The notes beneath the pieces were generated by a model. That model had not been told where the DNA came from. It searched no databases and worked only from the letters and a program-made list of their open reading frames with translations. Of a DNA stretch of 64,000 bases, positions 62,981-64,000 are shown piece by piece. The stretch's first letter is position 1. Every line of letters starts with the position of its first letter. Source of the stretch: Niveibacterium umoris (lineage in GTDB: Bacteria > Pseudomonadota > Gammaproteobacteria > Burkholderiales > Rhodocyclaceae). The DNA is taken from assembly GCF_014197015.1 (NCBI RefSeq), contig NZ_JACIET010000001.1, positions 744,001 to 808,000 on the forward strand, written 5' to 3'. The position numbers were made by a program, and so were the translations under genes.

Positions 62981-64000
62981 ATGAGGGAAATCGGGACGAG
63001 AGTCGTTCTCGGTGTCGGGGTGGCGCTGGGGGCGGGGGTCGGTGCCTGGTTGGGAGGGGCTGTTGCCGGTGCTGTCTTGGCAGCCGGTATTGCTTTGCTG
63101 CTGACCTGGTTTCTCGAGCGGCGCCAGCGCGAATCGGTGCGTGCGATGGCTGATCTGGTGGCCCAGATCAACCGCGATGGCGACTTGTCCCGGCGTGCAC
63201 CGGTGACCGCTGGGGTGGCAGGCGATCTGGCAGGCGCACTGAATAATCTGGTCGATGTCGTTCAGGGTGTTGTTGCGAAAGTCATCAGTGATTCGCGCCG
63301 TGTCGCAGAAGTTTCCGACCAGCTCGCCGCCCGTGCCGAACGCATGAGCACCAGCACCAATGCGCAGCGCGACGCCGCCAATCAGATGGCGCAGGCGACG
63401 GAACAGATGACCGCCAACGTTTACGAGGTGGCGGAGCACGCCTCGCAGACTGCTCGCATCGCGCAGGAAGCGCGCGAGCTGTCGATCGCCGGCGGCGACG
63501 TGGTCAACAACGTGTCGCAGGAAATCGAGCGCATCGCGCAGTGGGTGGAGCAGTCGGCGTCGGTGGTGGCATCGCTGGGGGATCGTTCGCAGGCGATCAG
63601 CGGCATCGTGAATGTGATCCGCGAAATCGCCGACCAGACGAACCTGCTGGCGCTGAACGCGGCAATTGAAGCTGCCCGGGCAGGGGAGCAGGGGAGGGGT
63701 TTCGCCGTGGTTGCCGACGAGGTGCGCAAGCTGGCCGAACGTACTTCAAACGCGACGCGCGAGATCACCCAGATGATTGCAGCCATCCAGGGCGATACGG
63801 CGAGCGCTATCGCCACCATCGAGGAAGGCAGTCGTCAGGCGCGCAGCGGCGCCAAACTGGCCAATTCGGCGTCGGATTCGCTGCAGGCGATAGATCGCGG
63901 CGCCACAGCAACGATGGAGAAGGTCGATGCGATCGCGCTGTCGATCCAGGGCCAGAGCCGCGATGCCGAAGCGATCTACGGGTCGGTGCAGCGGATCCTG
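62981..64000 (+). CDS. Methyl-accepting chemotaxis protein (C-terminus beyond the window)
   Basis: 340 codons visible, no stop. Starts MREIGTRVVLGVGVALGAGVGAWLGGAVAGAVLAAGIALLLTWFLERRQ, two short membrane helices without a periplasmic sensor domain between them, then a HAMP-like segment and the coiled-coil signalling domain with the conserved tip IREIADQTNLLALNAAIEAARAGEQGRGFAVVADEVRKLAERTS. Likely senses an internal or membrane-associated signal. GAGG stands 6 nt before the ATG. Confidence 0.92.
   Translation, partial: MREIGTRVVLGVGVALGAGVGAWLGGAVAGAVLAAGIALLLTWFLERRQRESVRAMADLVAQINRDGDLSRRAPVTAGVAGDLAGALNNLVDVVQGVVAKVISDSRRVAEVSDQLAARAERMSTSTNAQRDAANQMAQATEQMTANVYEVAEHASQTARIAQEARELSIAGGDVVNNVSQEIERIAQWVEQSASVVASLGDRSQAISGIVNVIREIADQTNLLALNAAIEAARAGEQGRGFAVVADEVRKLAERTSNATREITQMIAAIQGDTASAIATIEEGSRQARSGAKLANSASDSLQAIDRGATATMEKVDAIALSIQGQSRDAEAIYGSVQRIL

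Noticed and set aside
1-64000. CRISPR arrays, tRNA and rRNA genes
   Set aside because: No regularly spaced short repeats, cloverleaf sequences or rRNA-like stretches were recognised on reading; a dedicated search was not possible.

Overview
The window reads as chromosomal DNA of a GC-rich, respiring betaproteobacterium that can reduce nitrous oxide. The large TCA-cycle cluster (acnB, mdh, GntR regulator, sdhCDAB-sdhE-gltA, sucAB-lpd), the Tat-exported NosZ and an RecBCD enzyme fit Rhodocyclales relatives of Azoarcus and Thauera. That placement is inference from gene content; there is no rRNA in the window.

Layout. (1) 1-6700, minus strand: nos cluster in the order nosZ, a yidB-like gene, nosR, nosD, nosF (cut by the window edge), with an FNR/DNR-type promoter candidate in front of nosZ. 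(2) About 6700-18640: accessory region. It holds a 30-bp perfect palindrome, two 96-bp direct repeats, a scar where the 5' end of hsdM is joined out of frame to the 3' end of hsdR, and a seven-gene minus-strand operon in which every neighbouring pair overlaps by exactly 4 bp. The operon encodes a serine recombinase, three different tyrosine recombinases (452, 533 and 980 aa), two small proteins (one resembling TnpC of Tn554) and a RecD2-like helicase. This is the most unusual part of the window. (3) 18650-35380: the TCA cluster. acnB, a CitE-like lyase and mdh run leftwards; gntR, sdh, gltA, suc and lpd run rightwards from a shared regulatory region carrying two perfect inverted repeats. (4) 35398-43185: zapE, a DinG/YoaA helicase, a parvulin chaperone with bolA, yciI and yciB, and an OmpR/EnvZ pair. 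(5) 43296-46812: a four-gene biotin-dependent, probably Na+-translocating decarboxylase (mmdA-D type). (6) 46809-50693: a WS/DGAT-like acyltransferase, an alpha/beta hydrolase, a HAD phosphatase and a LOG-family enzyme. (7) 50721-61139: recC-recB and recD, separated by a GNAT gene and about 900 bp of palindrome-rich repeat DNA. (8) 61253-64000: a UvrD-type helicase with a NERD-like N-terminus and the start of a methyl-accepting chemotaxis protein.

How the parts work together: acnB, mdh, gltA, sdh and suc/lpd supply most TCA enzymes and feed electrons to respiration, with N2O as one possible terminal acceptor through NosZ and NosR. The GntR gene sits where it could control both arms of the TCA cluster. 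The accessory region appears to have been inserted between the nos and TCA blocks without damaging either. I saw no tRNA, rRNA or CRISPR array.
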